Shown one piece after another: positions 24,884 to 38,322 of a DNA stretch of 64,000 nucleotides. The translations under genes were made by a program, and so were the position numbers. The stretch lies in the NCBI GenBank assembly GCA_002354655.1, contig DELY01000040.1, forward strand, positions 49,178 to 113,177, given 5' to 3'. Origin of the DNA: Pseudomonas sp. UBA2684 (GTDB lineage: Bacteria; Pseudomonadota; Gammaproteobacteria; Pseudomonadales; Pseudomonadaceae). Under the pieces are notes generated by a model that saw nothing but the letters and a program-made list of their open reading frames with translations, was not told the origin of the DNA and did no database searches. Positions within the stretch are counted from its first letter, which is position 1, and each line of letters begins with the position of its first letter.

Positions 24884-26484
24884 ACTCGATCTTTCTGCGT
24901 ATCTACGCCGGCATGCTCAGCGTACTGGTGCTGGTCGCACTGCTCGGTGTGGGCACCTTGCACCTGGCCAACGAAGTGCGTTCGGATCAATACCGCGAAC
25001 GCCTGGCGCGCGGCACGTTTCGCCTGATGGCCGACAACCTGGCGCCGATGGTCGAGGTCGAGCGTCGCCGCGCGGTCGCCGTGTGGGCACGCTTGCTGGG
25101 GATTCCGCTGAAGATCCAGCCGTTGGACGAGGCCACGCTGGAGACCAGTGCGCGTAACCGCCTGCTGCGCGGTCAGGTGCTGGTGCAGCAAACCGGCCCG
25201 CACGCGGCGCAGATCTACAGCCTGATCGGCGAGGCGCAACAGTTGCTGCTGACCGGCGAGGTGCAGCAGGTCAGCGAGCAGTTGGCGCGGGCCACGATTT
25301 ATCTGTTGATCGATGAGCTGATTCGCTACCCGGTGGCCGAGCAGCCGCAGCGGCTGGCCGAATTGAAAGCGGCCAAGCAGTTCGGCTTCGACCTTCGCCT
25401 GGTGCGTCTGGACGAAGCCAATCTGGATATCGATCAACGGCGCCGAGTGGACGAGGGCGATACGGTGATGGCGCTAGGCAAGGGCGGCGACAGCATTCAT
25501 GTGTTCTCCGGCATGGTCGACACGCCTTGGGTCCTGGAAATCGGCCCGCTGTACCAGATGAACCCCTATCCGCCGCAGTTATTGGTGCTGATCGGTGCGC
25601 TGGGGCTGAGCCTGATCGGGCTGATGGTGTATCTGCTGGTGCGGCCGCTGGAGCAGCGACTGAGCGACCTGGAAGGCGCCGCTACGCGGATCGCCAGCGG
25701 CCATCTGGATGCCCGGGTGCCGACCCGCGGCAGCGATTCGGTAGGGCGCTTGGCGGCGGCGTTCAATGCCATGGCCGAGCACTTGCAGCGCTCGCTGAGT
25801 ATTCAGCGCGAGATGGTGCGCGCGGTGTCGCATGAGTTGCGCACACCGGTGGCGCGCCTGCGGTTTGGCCTGGAGATGATTGGCGATGCCGAGAGCGAGG
25901 CGGCGCGGCGCAAGTACATGGACGGCATGGACAGCGATATCCAGGACCTCGACAAGCTGGTCGACGAGATGCTCACCTACGCGCGCCTGGAGCAGGGCGC
26001 GCCGGCGCTGAATTTCCAGCAGGTCGATCTGGATGGCTTGATCGATCAGGTGATTACCGAGCTGGCGCCGCTGCGCGCCAGCGTGCGGGTCGAGCGTGGC
26101 CCGGCGTTGAGTGCCTTGGATGGCAGCGGTGCATTGGTCGAGGCCGAGCTGCGCTACCTGCACCGCGCGTTGCAGAACCTGGTGACCAACGCCATGCGCC
26201 ATGCCGAGTCGCGCGTGCGGGTGAGTTATCAGGTCGGCCAGCAGCGCTGCCGACTGGATGTCGAAGACGACGGTCCTGGCGTGCCGGAAGAAGCCTGGGA
26301 GCGGATCTTCACGCCCTTCCTGCGCCTGGACGATAGCCGCACCCGCGCCTCCGGTGGGCATGGCCTGGGGTTGTCGATCGTGCGGCGGATCATCTATTGG
26401 CACGGTGGCCGCGCGCAGATCGGCCGCAGCGACAGCCTGGGCGGCGCGCGCTTTAGCTTGATCTGGCCGCGCAAGCAGGGGTAA
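24880..26484 (+). CDS. sensor histidine kinase, RstB-like
   Basis: 534 residues. Two membrane segments (about 8-28 and 228-250) bracket a periplasmic domain of about 200 residues rich in Gln and Leu. Then a HAMP linker (VRPLEQRLSDLEGAATRIA), the H-box SHELRTPVARLR, N-box NLVTNAMRHA, G1 DVEDDGPGVPEE and G2 GGHGLGLSIV. It should autophosphorylate and pass phosphate to the preceding regulator, to which it is translationally coupled. The signal is not evident. Confidence 0.94.
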   Translation: MNSIFLRIYAGMLSVLVLVALLGVGTLHLANEVRSDQYRERLARGTFRLMADNLAPMVEVERRRAVAVWARLLGIPLKIQPLDEATLETSARNRLLRGQVLVQQTGPHAAQIYSLIGEAQQLLLTGEVQQVSEQLARATIYLLIDELIRYPVAEQPQRLAELKAAKQFGFDLRLVRLDEANLDIDQRRRVDEGDTVMALGKGGDSIHVFSGMVDTPWVLEIGPLYQMNPYPPQLLVLIGALGLSLIGLMVYLLVRPLEQRLSDLEGAATRIASGHLDARVPTRGSDSVGRLAAAFNAMAEHLQRSLSIQREMVRAVSHELRTPVARLRFGLEMIGDAESEAARRKYMDGMDSDIQDLDKLVDEMLTYARLEQGAPALNFQQVDLDGLIDQVITELAPLRASVRVERGPALSALDGSGALVEAELRYLHRALQNLVTNAMRHAESRVRVSYQVGQQRCRLDVEDDGPGVPEEAWERIFTPFLRLDDSRTRASGGHGLGLSIVRRIIYWHGGRAQIGRSDSLGGARFSLIWPRKQG

Positions 26485-26561
26485 CGCTGGGGGCTTGTTG
26501 ACGGCGGAGCGTTCAACCTCATTCAAGGCTAAAACCCTGCCGCAGTGGTGTGGTGTCTGCT

Positions 26562-26640
26562 TGGCGGACAAGGCTTCGCCATGTCCACCCTACGGGGCGC
26601 GGTGTTGGGTCGGGCGGGCATGCCGCAGGCTGGTCCGTCG
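26562..26640. repeat. REP pair between sensor kinase and rluA
   Basis: Class 1 REP (GGCGGACAAGGCTTCGCCAT..., tail CCCTACGGGG) followed by a diverged inverted half. It lies between convergent genes. Confidence 0.7.
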
Positions 26641-26647
26641 AGGTGTT

Positions 26648-27283
26648 TTAGAACGGCGCCGGGCACTCGAAGCGCAGGCGTTCGCCGCTTTGTGGGTGGG
26701 TCAGGCCGAGCATGCAGGCATGCAGGCACAGGCGTGGGTAGGCCGCCAGGGCTTGCTCATGGGCATACAGGCCGTCGCCGAGCAGCGGGTGACCGATCGA
26801 CAGCATGTGCACGCGCAGTTGATGTGAGCGACCGGTGATTGGCGTCAGTTCGACGCGGCAGTGATCGCCGCTGCGTTCGAGGACGCGCCAGTGGGTCAGG
26901 GCATGTTTGCCGTGTTCATGGTCGACCACGTGGCGTGGCTTGGTGGGCGGGTCGTAGCGCAGCGGTAGGTCGATGCTGCCGCTGTCTTGCTCGGGTTGCC
27001 CCCAGCACAGCGCGGTGTAGGCCTTCTCGGTCTCGCGGTCATGGAACTGCCGCGACAGCTCGCGGTGGCTGTCGGCGTCGCGCGCCAGGACGATGATCCC
27101 CGAGGTTTCCCAATCCAGGCGGTGGACGATGCGCGCTTCCGGGTAGCCGTTTTCCTGCAGGCGGGTCACCAGGCAATCGCGGTTGTCCTCGGCGCGGCCG
27201 GGTACCGAGAGCAGCAGGGTGGGCTTGTTGATCACCAGCAGGGCGGCGTCCTGGTGGAGGATTTCTACTTGGCTGAGGGGCAT
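26648..27283 (-). CDS. rluA: 23S rRNA/tRNA pseudouridine synthase
   Basis: 211 residues from MPLSQVEILHQD. RluA-family landmarks: the catalytic-loop RIVHRLDWETSGIIVLARD (catalytic Asp), EKAYTALCWG and PITGRSHQLRVHM. No S4 domain, as in RluA, which modifies U746 of 23S rRNA and U32 of tRNA. Length is near that of E. coli RluA (219). The open frame extends upstream through a REP pair, which is unlikely to be coding. It follows minE, as in P. aeruginosa. Confidence 0.93.
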   Translation of the reverse strand: MPLSQVEILHQDAALLVINKPTLLLSVPGRAEDNRDCLVTRLQENGYPEARIVHRLDWETSGIIVLARDADSHRELSRQFHDRETEKAYTALCWGQPEQDSGSIDLPLRYDPPTKPRHVVDHEHGKHALTHWRVLERSGDHCRVELTPITGRSHQLRVHMLSIGHPLLGDGLYAHEQALAAYPRLCLHACMLGLTHPQSGERLRFECPAPF

Positions 27284-27314
27284 GGGCTTCTTGAGTGCGC
27301 GTCGGTCTGCTGGT

Positions 27315-27383
27315 GTAGGAGCGGGCTTGCCCGCGATGGCTTTGTGGCGAGTTAAAAGCTTCGCGGACAAGTCCGCTCCTACA
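27315..27383. repeat. inverted REP pair (BIME)
   Basis: GTAGGAGCGGGCTTGCCCGC at 27315-27336 and its near mirror CGCGGACAAGTCCGCTCCTA at 27361-27383. This is the commonest Pseudomonas REP arrangement. Confidence 0.85.
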
Positions 27384-27404
27384 GGTTCTGTGTAGTGCTG
27401 AAAT

Positions 27405-27434
27405 GAAATGGCGGCCCTTGGGCCGCCATTTTAT
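27405..27434. terminator. bidirectional-looking terminator after minE
   Basis: AATGGCGGCCC (27407-27417) pairs with GGGCCGCCATT (27420-27430). On the minus strand, where minE is read, the stem is followed by TCATTTC, a weak T-run; on the plus strand by TTATTC. Confidence 0.75.
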
Positions 27435-27458
27435 TCAGGTTTCGCCTGCGGATACGGA

Positions 27459-27713
27459 TTAACGGTCCGGCAGGGTGATGTTGAGTTCCAGAATGGAACA
27501 GCTGCCCTGGTTTTCCAGCGCGACCTGGACTTGGTCCGAGTCGATATTCACGTACTTGCGAATCACCTCGACCAGCTCTTGTTGCAGGGCCGGCAGGTAG
27601 TCCGGCTGGCTGCGCTGGCCGCGCTCGTGGGCGACGATGATCTGCAGACGCTCTTTCGCAATGGACGCCGTGGTTTCCTTTTTGCGTTCACGAAAGAAGT
27701 CGAAAATATTCAT
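27459..27713 (-). CDS. minE: cell-division topological specificity factor MinE
   Basis: 84 residues. N-terminal amphipathic membrane-targeting and MinD-contact part ([30 protein letters not shown]) and C-terminal dimerisation domain ([19 protein letters not shown]). MinE stimulates the MinD ATPase and drives the pole-to-pole oscillation that keeps the division ring at mid-cell. Its start overlaps the stop of minD by one base. Confidence 0.97.
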   Translation of the reverse strand: MNIFDFFRERKKETTASIAKERLQIIVAHERGQRSQPDYLPALQQELVEVIRKYVNIDSDQVQVALENQGSCSILELNITLPDR

Positions 27714-28525
27714 TAGCGCGCTCCAAACAGGCGTTGCATGAGTCCTTTCTTCTGCACGTCGAGGAAGCGGTGGGCGACTTCCTTGCCTAGCAGGCGGTCG
27801 ACGGCATCGCTGTACGCTTGGCCGGCGTCGCTCTGGTCGTCGAGGATCACCGGCACGCCCTGGTTCGAGGCTTTGAGTACCGCTTGCGATTCCGGGATCA
27901 CGCCGAGCAGGCGAATAGCAAGGATTTCCTCGACGTCGTCCACGCCGAGCATTTCGCCCTTGGTCACGCGCTCCGGGTTGTAACGGGTCAGCAGCAGGTG
28001 TTCCTTGATCGGCTCGTCGCCTTTCTCGGCGCGTCGCGATTTGCTGGCGAGCAGGCCGAGCATGCGGTCGGAGTCGCGTACCGAGGAGACTTCCGGGTTG
28101 GTCACGACAATCGCCTCATCGGCGAAGTACATGGCCAGGTGCGCGCCTTTCTCGATACCGGCCGGCGAGTCGCAGACCACGTATTCGAAGCTTTCGCGCA
28201 GCTCGTTGATGATTTTCTCGACGCCGTCCTGGGTCAGCGCGTCTTTGTCGCGGGTCTGGCTGGCGGCCAGCACGTAGAGGTTTTCCAGGCGCTTGTCTTT
28301 GATCAGCGCTTGCGACAGGGTCGCTTCGCCGTTGACCACGTTGACGAAGTCGTACACCACGCGGCGTTCGCAGCCCATGATCAGGTCGAGGTTGCGTAGA
28401 CCGACGTCGAAATCGACGATGACAGTTTTGTGCCCGCGCAGGGCGAGGCCGGTACCGATGGCGGCGCTGGTGGTGGTTTTACCGACGCCACCTTTGCCGG
28501 ACGTGACTACGAGGATCTTGGCCAA
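27713..28525 (-). CDS. minD: septum-site-determining ATPase MinD
   Basis: 270 residues. The deviant Walker [10 protein letters not shown] is at residues 10-18, with [22 protein letters not shown] and DSPAGIE downstream. The C-terminal amphipathic helix ([12 protein letters not shown]) anchors it to the membrane when ATP is bound. It recruits MinC and MinE. It lies 99 bases from minC and is coupled to minE. Confidence 0.97.
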   Translation of the reverse strand: MAKILVVTSGKGGVGKTTTSAAIGTGLALRGHKTVIVDFDVGLRNLDLIMGCERRVVYDFVNVVNGEATLSQALIKDKRLENLYVLAASQTRDKDALTQDGVEKIINELRESFEYVVCDSPAGIEKGAHLAMYFADEAIVVTNPEVSSVRDSDRMLGLLASKSRRAEKGDEPIKEHLLLTRYNPERVTKGEMLGVDDVEEILAIRLLGVIPESQAVLKASNQGVPVILDDQSDAGQAYSDAVDRLLGKEVAHRFLDVQKKGLMQRLFGAR

Positions 28526-28624
28526 GGTGATTCACCCCAAATATGAAGATAAAGCGGGAATCCGTAGCCGCAAGAGGCTTCCAGATGCCCTTTTTGTGTC
28601 CCTGAAAATTGGCCGCAGTATCCG

Positions 28625-29365
28625 TTAAAGGCGGGTGATGTTCAACACGTCACCCGACAGGCTGACATGCACTGCTTCGCCCCATAGCGGGTCGCGGCGC
28701 AGGTCTTCGGCGACCTTGTATTGGCCGGCGATGGAGAGCAGTTCGGCGCCCAGTTGCTGGCAGAAAATCCGTGCTTTGCCGTTGCCCTTGATGCCGGCTA
28801 GAGCTCTGCCGCGCATCGGTGCGTAAACATGGATATTGCCATCGGCGAGAAGTTCCGCGCCGGCGCTGACCGGTGCCAGGACGATCAGGTCGCCGCCCTG
28901 GGCATACACCTGCTGGCCGCCGCGCACTGGTGAGGTGATTACTTTGCTCGGGCGGACCTCAGGTTCGGCGGGCTTCTCCGGCTTTTTCGGCGCCGCGTTG
29001 CCGCCGGTCGGATCGATTGGGCGTTCGCGGGCGCCCGACGGCGGCAGCACCGGCAGGTCGAGGGCATTGGCTGCCTGGATGTCGTCTTCGCGGTTGGCGC
29101 GTACCGCCAGGGTGCGCAGGCCATGGCGACGGCACACGGCCATCAGGGCGGCGAGGTCGAGCGCGCCTTCGCCTTCCGGCAGCTTGTCCAGGGCCAGCAC
29201 CAGCGGGGTGTTGCTGAAGAAGTTCGGCGCCTGGGCGACTTTCTCGGCCAGTTGCTGGTCGAGGCGGTCGAGGTCGTTGTGCGCCAGTTCCATCACGGTG
29301 ATGGCCAGCATGCTGCCTTTGAGCTGGAACACGGGGTCTTGGTCGAGGAGATCAGCTTGGCTCAT
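28625..29365 (-). CDS. minC: septum-site-determining protein MinC
   Basis: 246 residues. N-terminal FtsZ-inhibiting domain about 1-110, a Pro/Lys linker (about 118-138), and the C-terminal beta-helix domain ([40 protein letters not shown]) that dimerises and binds MinD. With MinD it blocks FtsZ assembly at the poles. First gene of the min operon; divergent from the acyltransferase gene. Confidence 0.97.
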   Translation of the reverse strand: MSQADLLDQDPVFQLKGSMLAITVMELAHNDLDRLDQQLAEKVAQAPNFFSNTPLVLALDKLPEGEGALDLAALMAVCRRHGLRTLAVRANREDDIQAANALDLPVLPPSGARERPIDPTGGNAAPKKPEKPAEPEVRPSKVITSPVRGGQQVYAQGGDLIVLAPVSAGAELLADGNIHVYAPMRGRALAGIKGNGKARIFCQQLGAELLSIAGQYKVAEDLRRDPLWGEAVHVSLSGDVLNITRL

Positions 29366-29520
29366 GGTCTGCCTGATGCGGCCGGTAACTAAAGTAGCCC
29401 GGACTTATAGCGAGAACGTCGCGCGCTCGCAAGTTGACTGCCGGTGAAAGCGTCGGTCGGGCAAGCCGGCGACCAACTACTGATAGAATGCCGCGCTTTA
29501 TGATCTGCCTGGACCTGTTT

Positions 29521-30450
29521 ATGGATCGTCCTGTCTTTCGCGCCGCCTTCCTGCATCCGCGTTACTGGCTGTTATGGCTGGGCTTGGGCCTGTTGTGGCT
29601 GGTCGTTCAGTTGCCTTACCGGGTGCTGCTGTTGCTGGGGCGTGGCCTGGGAGCGCTGATGTACCGCCTGGCCGGTGCCCGGCGCAAGATAGCCGCGCGC
29701 AACCTGCAGCTGTGTTTCCCGCAGATGTCGGCTGCCGAGCGCAAGGCCCTGCTCAAGGAAAACTTCGCCTCCACCGGCATCACCTTCTTCGAGATGGCCG
29801 GCGCCTGGTGGTGGCCGACTGAGCGTCTGCGTCGCCTGGGCAGCATCGGGGGTCTGGAACACCTGCGCAAGGCGGAGGCCGAGGGTCAGGGCGTGATCCT
29901 CATGGCCTTGCACTTCACCACCCTGGAAATGGGCGGTGGTCTGCTCGGTGTGGCTCAGGACATGTACGGCATGTATCGCCCGCACAAGAATCCGCTGTTC
30001 GACTTTATCCAGCGCCGTGGCCGCGAGCAGCGCCTGCTCGGGGTGATCGGTCGCGACGATGTGCGCGGCATGCTCAAGCTGTTGCGCGCCGGCGGGGTGG
30101 TCTGGTATGCGCCCGACCAGGATTATGGCGCACAGCGCAGCGTGTTCGTGCCCCTGTTCGGCGTGCCCGCGGCAACTGTTACCGCCACCAGCAAGTTCGC
30201 CCGCCTGGGCCGTGCCCAGGTGATTCCCTTTACCCAGCAGCGCTTGCCCAATGCCCAAGGCTATCGTCTGACTATTCACCCTCCACTGGCCGACTTCCCC
30301 GGCGACAGCGAGGAGGCCGATTGCCTGCGGGTCAACCAATGGATCGAGCAGGCCGTCGGTGCCTGCCCGGAACAGTACCTGTGGGCGCATCGGCGTTTCA
30401 AAACGCGGCCGCCAGGTGAGGCGAAACTCTACAAGAAGCGCCTGAGCTAG
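29521..30450 (+). CDS. lipid A biosynthesis lauroyl acyltransferase (LpxL/HtrB family)
   Basis: 309 residues from MDRPVFRAAFLHPRYW; earlier in-frame ATGs at 29491 and 29500 lack a better site. An N-terminal membrane segment (LLWLGLGLLWLVVQL) is followed by the acyltransferase motif ALHFTTLEMGGG (the HxxxxE type of this family), GMYRPHKNPLFDFIQRRGR and WYAPDQDYGAQRSVFVPLFG. It transfers a secondary acyl chain to Kdo2-lipid IVA at the inner membrane. P. aeruginosa has several paralogues, and the specific one (PA3242-like by position next to minC) is inferred from context. Confidence 0.92.
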   Translation: MDRPVFRAAFLHPRYWLLWLGLGLLWLVVQLPYRVLLLLGRGLGALMYRLAGARRKIAARNLQLCFPQMSAAERKALLKENFASTGITFFEMAGAWWWPTERLRRLGSIGGLEHLRKAEAEGQGVILMALHFTTLEMGGGLLGVAQDMYGMYRPHKNPLFDFIQRRGREQRLLGVIGRDDVRGMLKLLRAGGVVWYAPDQDYGAQRSVFVPLFGVPAATVTATSKFARLGRAQVIPFTQQRLPNAQGYRLTIHPPLADFPGDSEEADCLRVNQWIEQAVGACPEQYLWAHRRFKTRPPGEAKLYKKRLS

Positions 30451-30494
30451 GCATTGCGCCTCTCTATACTCGGTAAAACCTTCGGACTTGGCCT

Positions 30495-31697
30495 ATGACG
30501 CAAATCACCCCCGCAAAGCAACCAGTGACCGGGCTGATTCTCTCGGGTGGCGGCGCGCGGGCGGCGTATCAGGTGGGGGTACTGGCGGCGATTGCCGACT
30601 TGCTGCCGGATGCTGCGCAGAACCCCTTTCCGGTGATCGTCGGCACCTCGGCCGGGGCGATCAATGCCGTCGGCCTGGCCTGTGGAGCGCTGCATTTCAG
30701 CGAGGCGATCCGCCGGCTGACCAATGTCTGGCAGGGTTTCCACACCCATCAGGTGTACCGCAGCGATTGGCCCGGCGTGCTGCGCCAGGCCAGTCGCTTT
30801 ATCGGCCACAGTCTGCTTGGTTTGGGCGGTCAGGTGCCGGTGGCGCTACTCGACAGTTCGCCGTTGGCGGAGCTGTTGAAGCGCGAGCTGGATTTTTCCG
30901 GGATCGCCGCCGCAGTGCGACATCGCCAGTTACGCGCCGTGGCAGTGACGGCATTCGGTTATGAGTCCGGCCAGGCGGTGACCTTCTACCAAGGCCGCGC
31001 GACCATCGATCCGTGGTTTCGCCATCGCCGCGTCGGCGTACCGACCCGTTTGTCGCTGGAGCACTTGCTGGCCAGCGCCTCGATCCCCTTGATCTTTCCG
31101 CCGGTGAAGATCAGCCGTGAATACTTCGGCGACGGCGCCGTGCGGCAATCCGCGCCAATCAGCCCGGCCCTGCACCTCGGTGCGACGCGCGTGCTGGTGG
31201 TCGGCGTCAGTGGCAACCCGCAGGGCGAGCAGGCCAACACCGAGGTTACTCGCTTGCAGAATGCCAAGCCGCCGAGCCTGGCGCAGATAAGTGGGCACAT
31301 GCTCAACAGCACCTTTATCGACAGTCTGGAAGGCGATATCGAGATGCTCGAGCGCCTCAATCATCTGGGTCGGCTGATTCCGCCGGAGCGTCGGCCGCGT
31401 GGCCTGGGTTTGAAGCCTGTCGAGGTGTTGGTGATCTCGCCGAGCCAGCCGCTGGATGTGATTGCCGCCCGCCATCGCCACGAATTGCCCGCCGCGCTGC
31501 GCATGTTCCTACGTGGGCCGGGTGCGACCAAGGCCAGCGGCGCGGGCGTGCTCAGCTATTTATTGTTCGAGCCCGGCTATTGCAACGAGTTGATCGAGTT
31601 GGGCTATCAGGATGCGATGGCGCAGAAAGTCGCGTTGAGCGATTTCCTTAGTCTGGCTCGTCCGTCGGTTGCGCAGGCGACTCCAGAGCCGGCGTAG
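30495..31697 (+). CDS. patatin-like phospholipase
   Basis: 400 residues. The glycine-rich oxyanion loop LSGGGARAAYQVG, the nucleophile elbow GTSAGA (Ser) and the catalytic Asp in the DGA motif (FGDGAVRQSAP) are all intact, so it should be an active serine hydrolase on phospholipid. Central and C-terminal extensions (about 240-400) are typical of the longer bacterial members. No clear signal peptide, so probably cytoplasmic or membrane-associated. It follows the acyltransferase by 44 bp and may share its transcript, which suggests a role in membrane lipid turnover. Confidence 0.9.
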   Translation: MTQITPAKQPVTGLILSGGGARAAYQVGVLAAIADLLPDAAQNPFPVIVGTSAGAINAVGLACGALHFSEAIRRLTNVWQGFHTHQVYRSDWPGVLRQASRFIGHSLLGLGGQVPVALLDSSPLAELLKRELDFSGIAAAVRHRQLRAVAVTAFGYESGQAVTFYQGRATIDPWFRHRRVGVPTRLSLEHLLASASIPLIFPPVKISREYFGDGAVRQSAPISPALHLGATRVLVVGVSGNPQGEQANTEVTRLQNAKPPSLAQISGHMLNSTFIDSLEGDIEMLERLNHLGRLIPPERRPRGLGLKPVEVLVISPSQPLDVIAARHRHELPAALRMFLRGPGATKASGAGVLSYLLFEPGYCNELIELGYQDAMAQKVALSDFLSLARPSVAQATPEPA

Positions 31698-33259
<1,562 letters not shown>

Positions 33260-33394
33260 GTCGCAACCCGGCGCATGGATGCGCCGCGTTCCATCCACGG
33301 ATGACCGTTTCTGTGTGCGCCGCGACCAGCGTCGCGGTTTCTCTGGGCAACTCTGCGCGAGTGGCTCGGAGCTTTTCTTGAAAGGAGTGACACC

Positions 33395-34411
33395 ATGCTG
33401 GTGATGCGCCCCGCGCAAATGGCCGACCTCACTGAAGTGCAGCGTCTCGCCGCGGACAGCCCGGTTGGTGTGACTTCACTGCCCGACGATGCCGATCGCC
33501 TGCGCGATAAGATCGCCGCATCAGAGGCTTCGTTCGCCGCAGAAGTCAGCTTTAACGGCGAAGAAAGCTACTTCTTCGTCCTCGAAGACAGTGCCAGCGG
33601 ACGTCTGGTCGGGTGTTCCGGCATCGTCGCTTCGGCCGGTTACTCCGAGCCGTTCTACAGCTTTCGTAACGAAACCTTTGTGCACAACTCCCGCGAGCTG
33701 AAGATCCATAACAAGATCCACGTGCTCTCGTTGTGCCACGACCTCACCGGCAACAGTCTGTTGACCAGCTTCTACGTCGAGCGGCCGCTGGTGGGCAGTG
33801 CCTGGTCCGAGCTCAACTCGCGTGCGCGCTTGCTGTTCGTCGCCAACCACCCGGAGCGTTTCGCCGATGCGGTGGTGGTGGAGATCGTCGGCCACAGCGA
33901 CGAGGCCGGCGATTCGCCGTTCTGGGACGCGGTGGGGCGCAACTTCTTCGACATGAACTACGCCGAGGCCGAGCGCCTGTGCGGGTTGAAGAGCCGCACC
34001 TTCCTCGCCGAGCTGATGCCGCATTACCCGATCTACGTGCCGCTGCTGCCGGATGCCGCGCAGGAAGCCATGGGCCAGGTGCACCCGCGGGCGCAGATCA
34101 CCTTCGACATCCTCATGCGTGAGGGCTTCGAGACCGACCACTACATCGACATCTTCGATGGCGGGCCAACCCTGCATGCGCGCACCTCGGGCATTCGCTC
34201 CATCGCTCAAAGCCGCGTGGTGCCGGTGAAGATCGGCGAGCCCGGTAAAGGTGGGCGCCCGTACCTGGTGAGCAATGGCCAGTTGCAGGATTTCCGCGCC
34301 ATCGTCGCGGAGCTCGATTGGGTGCCCGGCAAGCCCGTCACCCTCAGTCTTGCAGCCGCCGAAGCCCTCGGCGTCGGCGAAGGCGTCAGCGTCCGTCTGG
34401 TCGCGGTTTAA
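33395..34411 (+). CDS. aruF: arginine/ornithine N-succinyltransferase, alpha subunit
   Basis: 338 residues. AST-family sequence MLVMRPAQMADLTEVQRLA, SFYVERPLVGSAWSELNSRA, EIVGHSDEAGDSPFWDAVGR and FFDMNYAEAERL. It forms a heteromer with AruG that succinylates arginine from succinyl-CoA, the first step of the AST route. AAGGAG precedes the ATG. It is similar along its length to the next gene, the product of an old duplication. Confidence 0.96.
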   Translation: MLVMRPAQMADLTEVQRLAADSPVGVTSLPDDADRLRDKIAASEASFAAEVSFNGEESYFFVLEDSASGRLVGCSGIVASAGYSEPFYSFRNETFVHNSRELKIHNKIHVLSLCHDLTGNSLLTSFYVERPLVGSAWSELNSRARLLFVANHPERFADAVVVEIVGHSDEAGDSPFWDAVGRNFFDMNYAEAERLCGLKSRTFLAELMPHYPIYVPLLPDAAQEAMGQVHPRAQITFDILMREGFETDHYIDIFDGGPTLHARTSGIRSIAQSRVVPVKIGEPGKGGRPYLVSNGQLQDFRAIVAELDWVPGKPVTLSLAAAEALGVGEGVSVRLVAV

Positions 34412-34420
34412 GGAGTCGTT

Positions 34421-35440
34421 ATGATTGTTCGTCCTGTACGCAGCGCCGATCTTCCGGCCCTGTTCGAGCTGGCGCGCAGCACCGGCGCCGGCCTGACCAC
34501 CCTGCCGGCCAACGAGGAGCGCCTGGCGCACCGGGTCGGTTGGGCGGAAAAAACCTTCCGTGGCGAAGCCGAGCGTGGCGATGCCGATTATTTGTTCGTG
34601 CTGGAAAACGACGACGGCCAGGTGGTCGGCATCTCCGCCGTGGCCGGCGCTGTCGGCCTGCGCGAGCCCTGGTACAACTACCGCGTGGGGTTGACCGTCA
34701 GCGCTTCGCAGGAGCTGAATATCCATCGCCAGGTGCCGACGCTGTTCCTGGCCAACGACCTGACCGGCAACTCCGAGCTGTGCTCGCTGTTCCTGCGTGC
34801 CGACCAGCGCAGCGGCCTCAACGGCCGGCTGCTGTCGAAGGCGCGCTTTCTGTTTATCGCCGAATTTCGCGAGCTGTTCGGCGACAAGGTGATCGCCGAG
34901 ATGCGCGGCATGTCCGATGCCAGCGGCCGCTCGCCGTTCTGGGAAAGCCTCGGTCGGCACTTCTTCAAGATGGAATTCAGCCAGGCGGATTACCTGACGG
35001 GCGTCGGCAACAAGGCCTTTATCGCCGAATTGATGCCCAAGTTCCCGCTGTACACCTGCTTTCTCTCCGAAGACGCGCGCAACATCATCGGCCGCGTGCA
35101 CCCAGACACCGAGCCGGCGCTGGCCATGCTCAAGGCCGAAGGTTTCAGCTACCAGGGCTATGTCGACATCTTCGACGCCGGCCCGGCCATCGAGGCGGAA
35201 ACCGCGAAGATCCGCGCGGTGCGCGATAGCCAGACGCTGGTGCTGGCCATCGGTACGCCGGGCGACGACGCCACACCGTTCCTCATGCACAACCGCAAGC
35301 GCGAAGACTGCCGCATCACTGCCGCGCCGGCCCGCCTGGCCGCCGGCACCCTGGTGGTCGATCCGCTGACCGCCAGGCGCTTGCAGCTGTCGGCTGGCGA
35401 TCAGGTGCGCGCGGTGCCGCTGTCGGCCCGCGGCGGCTGA
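34421..35440 (+). CDS. aruG: arginine N-succinyltransferase, beta subunit
   Basis: 339 residues, paralogous to AruF (MIVRPVRSADLPALFELA, EMRGMSDASGRSPFWESLGR, HFFKMEFSQADYL). E. coli AstA corresponds to one such subunit; pseudomonads have two. Nine bases separate it from aruF, and AAGGAG is present. Confidence 0.96.
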   Translation: MIVRPVRSADLPALFELARSTGAGLTTLPANEERLAHRVGWAEKTFRGEAERGDADYLFVLENDDGQVVGISAVAGAVGLREPWYNYRVGLTVSASQELNIHRQVPTLFLANDLTGNSELCSLFLRADQRSGLNGRLLSKARFLFIAEFRELFGDKVIAEMRGMSDASGRSPFWESLGRHFFKMEFSQADYLTGVGNKAFIAELMPKFPLYTCFLSEDARNIIGRVHPDTEPALAMLKAEGFSYQGYVDIFDAGPAIEAETAKIRAVRDSQTLVLAIGTPGDDATPFLMHNRKREDCRITAAPARLAAGTLVVDPLTARRLQLSAGDQVRAVPLSARGG

Positions 35441-35506
35441 CCGCACGCTTAGAACGATTAGCCCAACCAGCGCCATGCGGGTTGGTGAATTTGCTGGGAG
35501 TGATAG

Positions 35507-36975
<1,469 letters not shown>

Positions 36976-36976
<1 letters not shown>

Positions 36977-38322
36977 TGTCCGCCTATGAAATGAACTTCG
37001 ACGGCTTGGTCGGCCCGACCCACAACTACGGTGGTCTGTCCTACGGCAACGTCGCCTCGCAGAGCAACAGCCAGGCCGCGTCCAACCCGAAAGAGGCGGC
37101 CAAGCAGGGCCTGGCGAAGATGAAGGCGCTGATGGACATGGGCTTCCAGCAGGGCGTGCTAGCCCCGCAGGAGCGCCCGGACGTCGCCGTGCTGCGCAGC
37201 CTGGGCTTTACCGGGACTGACGCGCAGGTGATCCAAAAAGCCGCGAAAGATGCCATGCCGCTGCTGGTCGCCAGTTGTTCGGCATCGAGCATGTGGACGG
37301 CCAACGCCTGCACCGTCAGCCCGAGCGCCGACACGGCGGATGGCCGCGTGCATTTCACCGCCGCCAACCTCAACTGCAAATTCCACCGCTCGATCGAGCA
37401 CCCGACCACCAGCCGCATACTTGGGGCGATGTTCGCCAATCAGCAGCACTTCGCCCACCACGCCGCGCTGCCTGCGGTGGCGCAGTTCGGCGACGAAGGT
37501 GCAGCCAACCACACGCGCTTCTGCAAAGGCTATGGCGACGCGGGCGTGGAGTTTTTCGTCTTCGGTCGTAGCGCCTTCGACAGCCGCTTCCCGGCACCGC
37601 AGCGCTATCCGGCGCGGCAAACCCTGGAGGCCTCGCAGGCGGTGGTGCGCCTGCATGGCCTGAGCGAGGCGGGCGTGGTCTACGCGCAGCAGAATCCGTC
37701 GGTGATCGATCAGGGCGTGTTCCACAACGATGTGATCGCGGTGGGCAACGGCGAGGTGCTGTTCTATCACCAGGACGCTTTCCTCGACACCGACAAAGTG
37801 CTCGCCGAGCTGAGCGACAAACTCGCCCACCGTGGCGGCAACTTCAAGGCGGTGTGCGTGCCGCGCGAGGCGGTGACGGTGGAGGACGCGGTCAGGTCCT
37901 ACCTGTTCAACAGCCAGTTGCTCAGCCGCGCCGACGGCAGCATGTTGCTGATCGTGCCGGAGGAGTGCCGCAACAACGCCAATGTGTGGGCTTACTTGCA
38001 GCGCTTGACCGTCGAGGGCGGACCGATTCGCGAGGTGCAGGTCTTCGACCTCAAGCAAAGCATGCAGAACGGCGGCGGCCCGGCGTGCCTGCGGCTGCGC
38101 GTGGCGCTCAACGATACCGAGTTGGCCGCGGTCAATCCGGGCGTGATCATGACCCCCAGCCTGTACGACACGCTCAACGTCTGGGTCGACAAACATTACC
38201 GCGATCGCTTGAGCGAAAACGACCTGGCCGATCCACACTTACTGCTCGAATGCCGTGCGGCATTGGATGAACTGACGCAGATCCTTAAACTGGGCGCGGT
38301 TTATCCCTTCCAACTTAGCTGA
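36976..38322 (+). CDS. aruB: N-succinylarginine dihydrolase
   Basis: 448 residues from the ATG at 36976; a GTG immediately before it is also in frame. Landmarks: [19 protein letters not shown] at the start, [18 protein letters not shown], and the nucleophilic Cys near the C-terminus in [12 protein letters not shown]. It removes two ammonia and CO2 from succinylarginine to give succinylornithine. Translationally coupled to aruD. Confidence 0.96.
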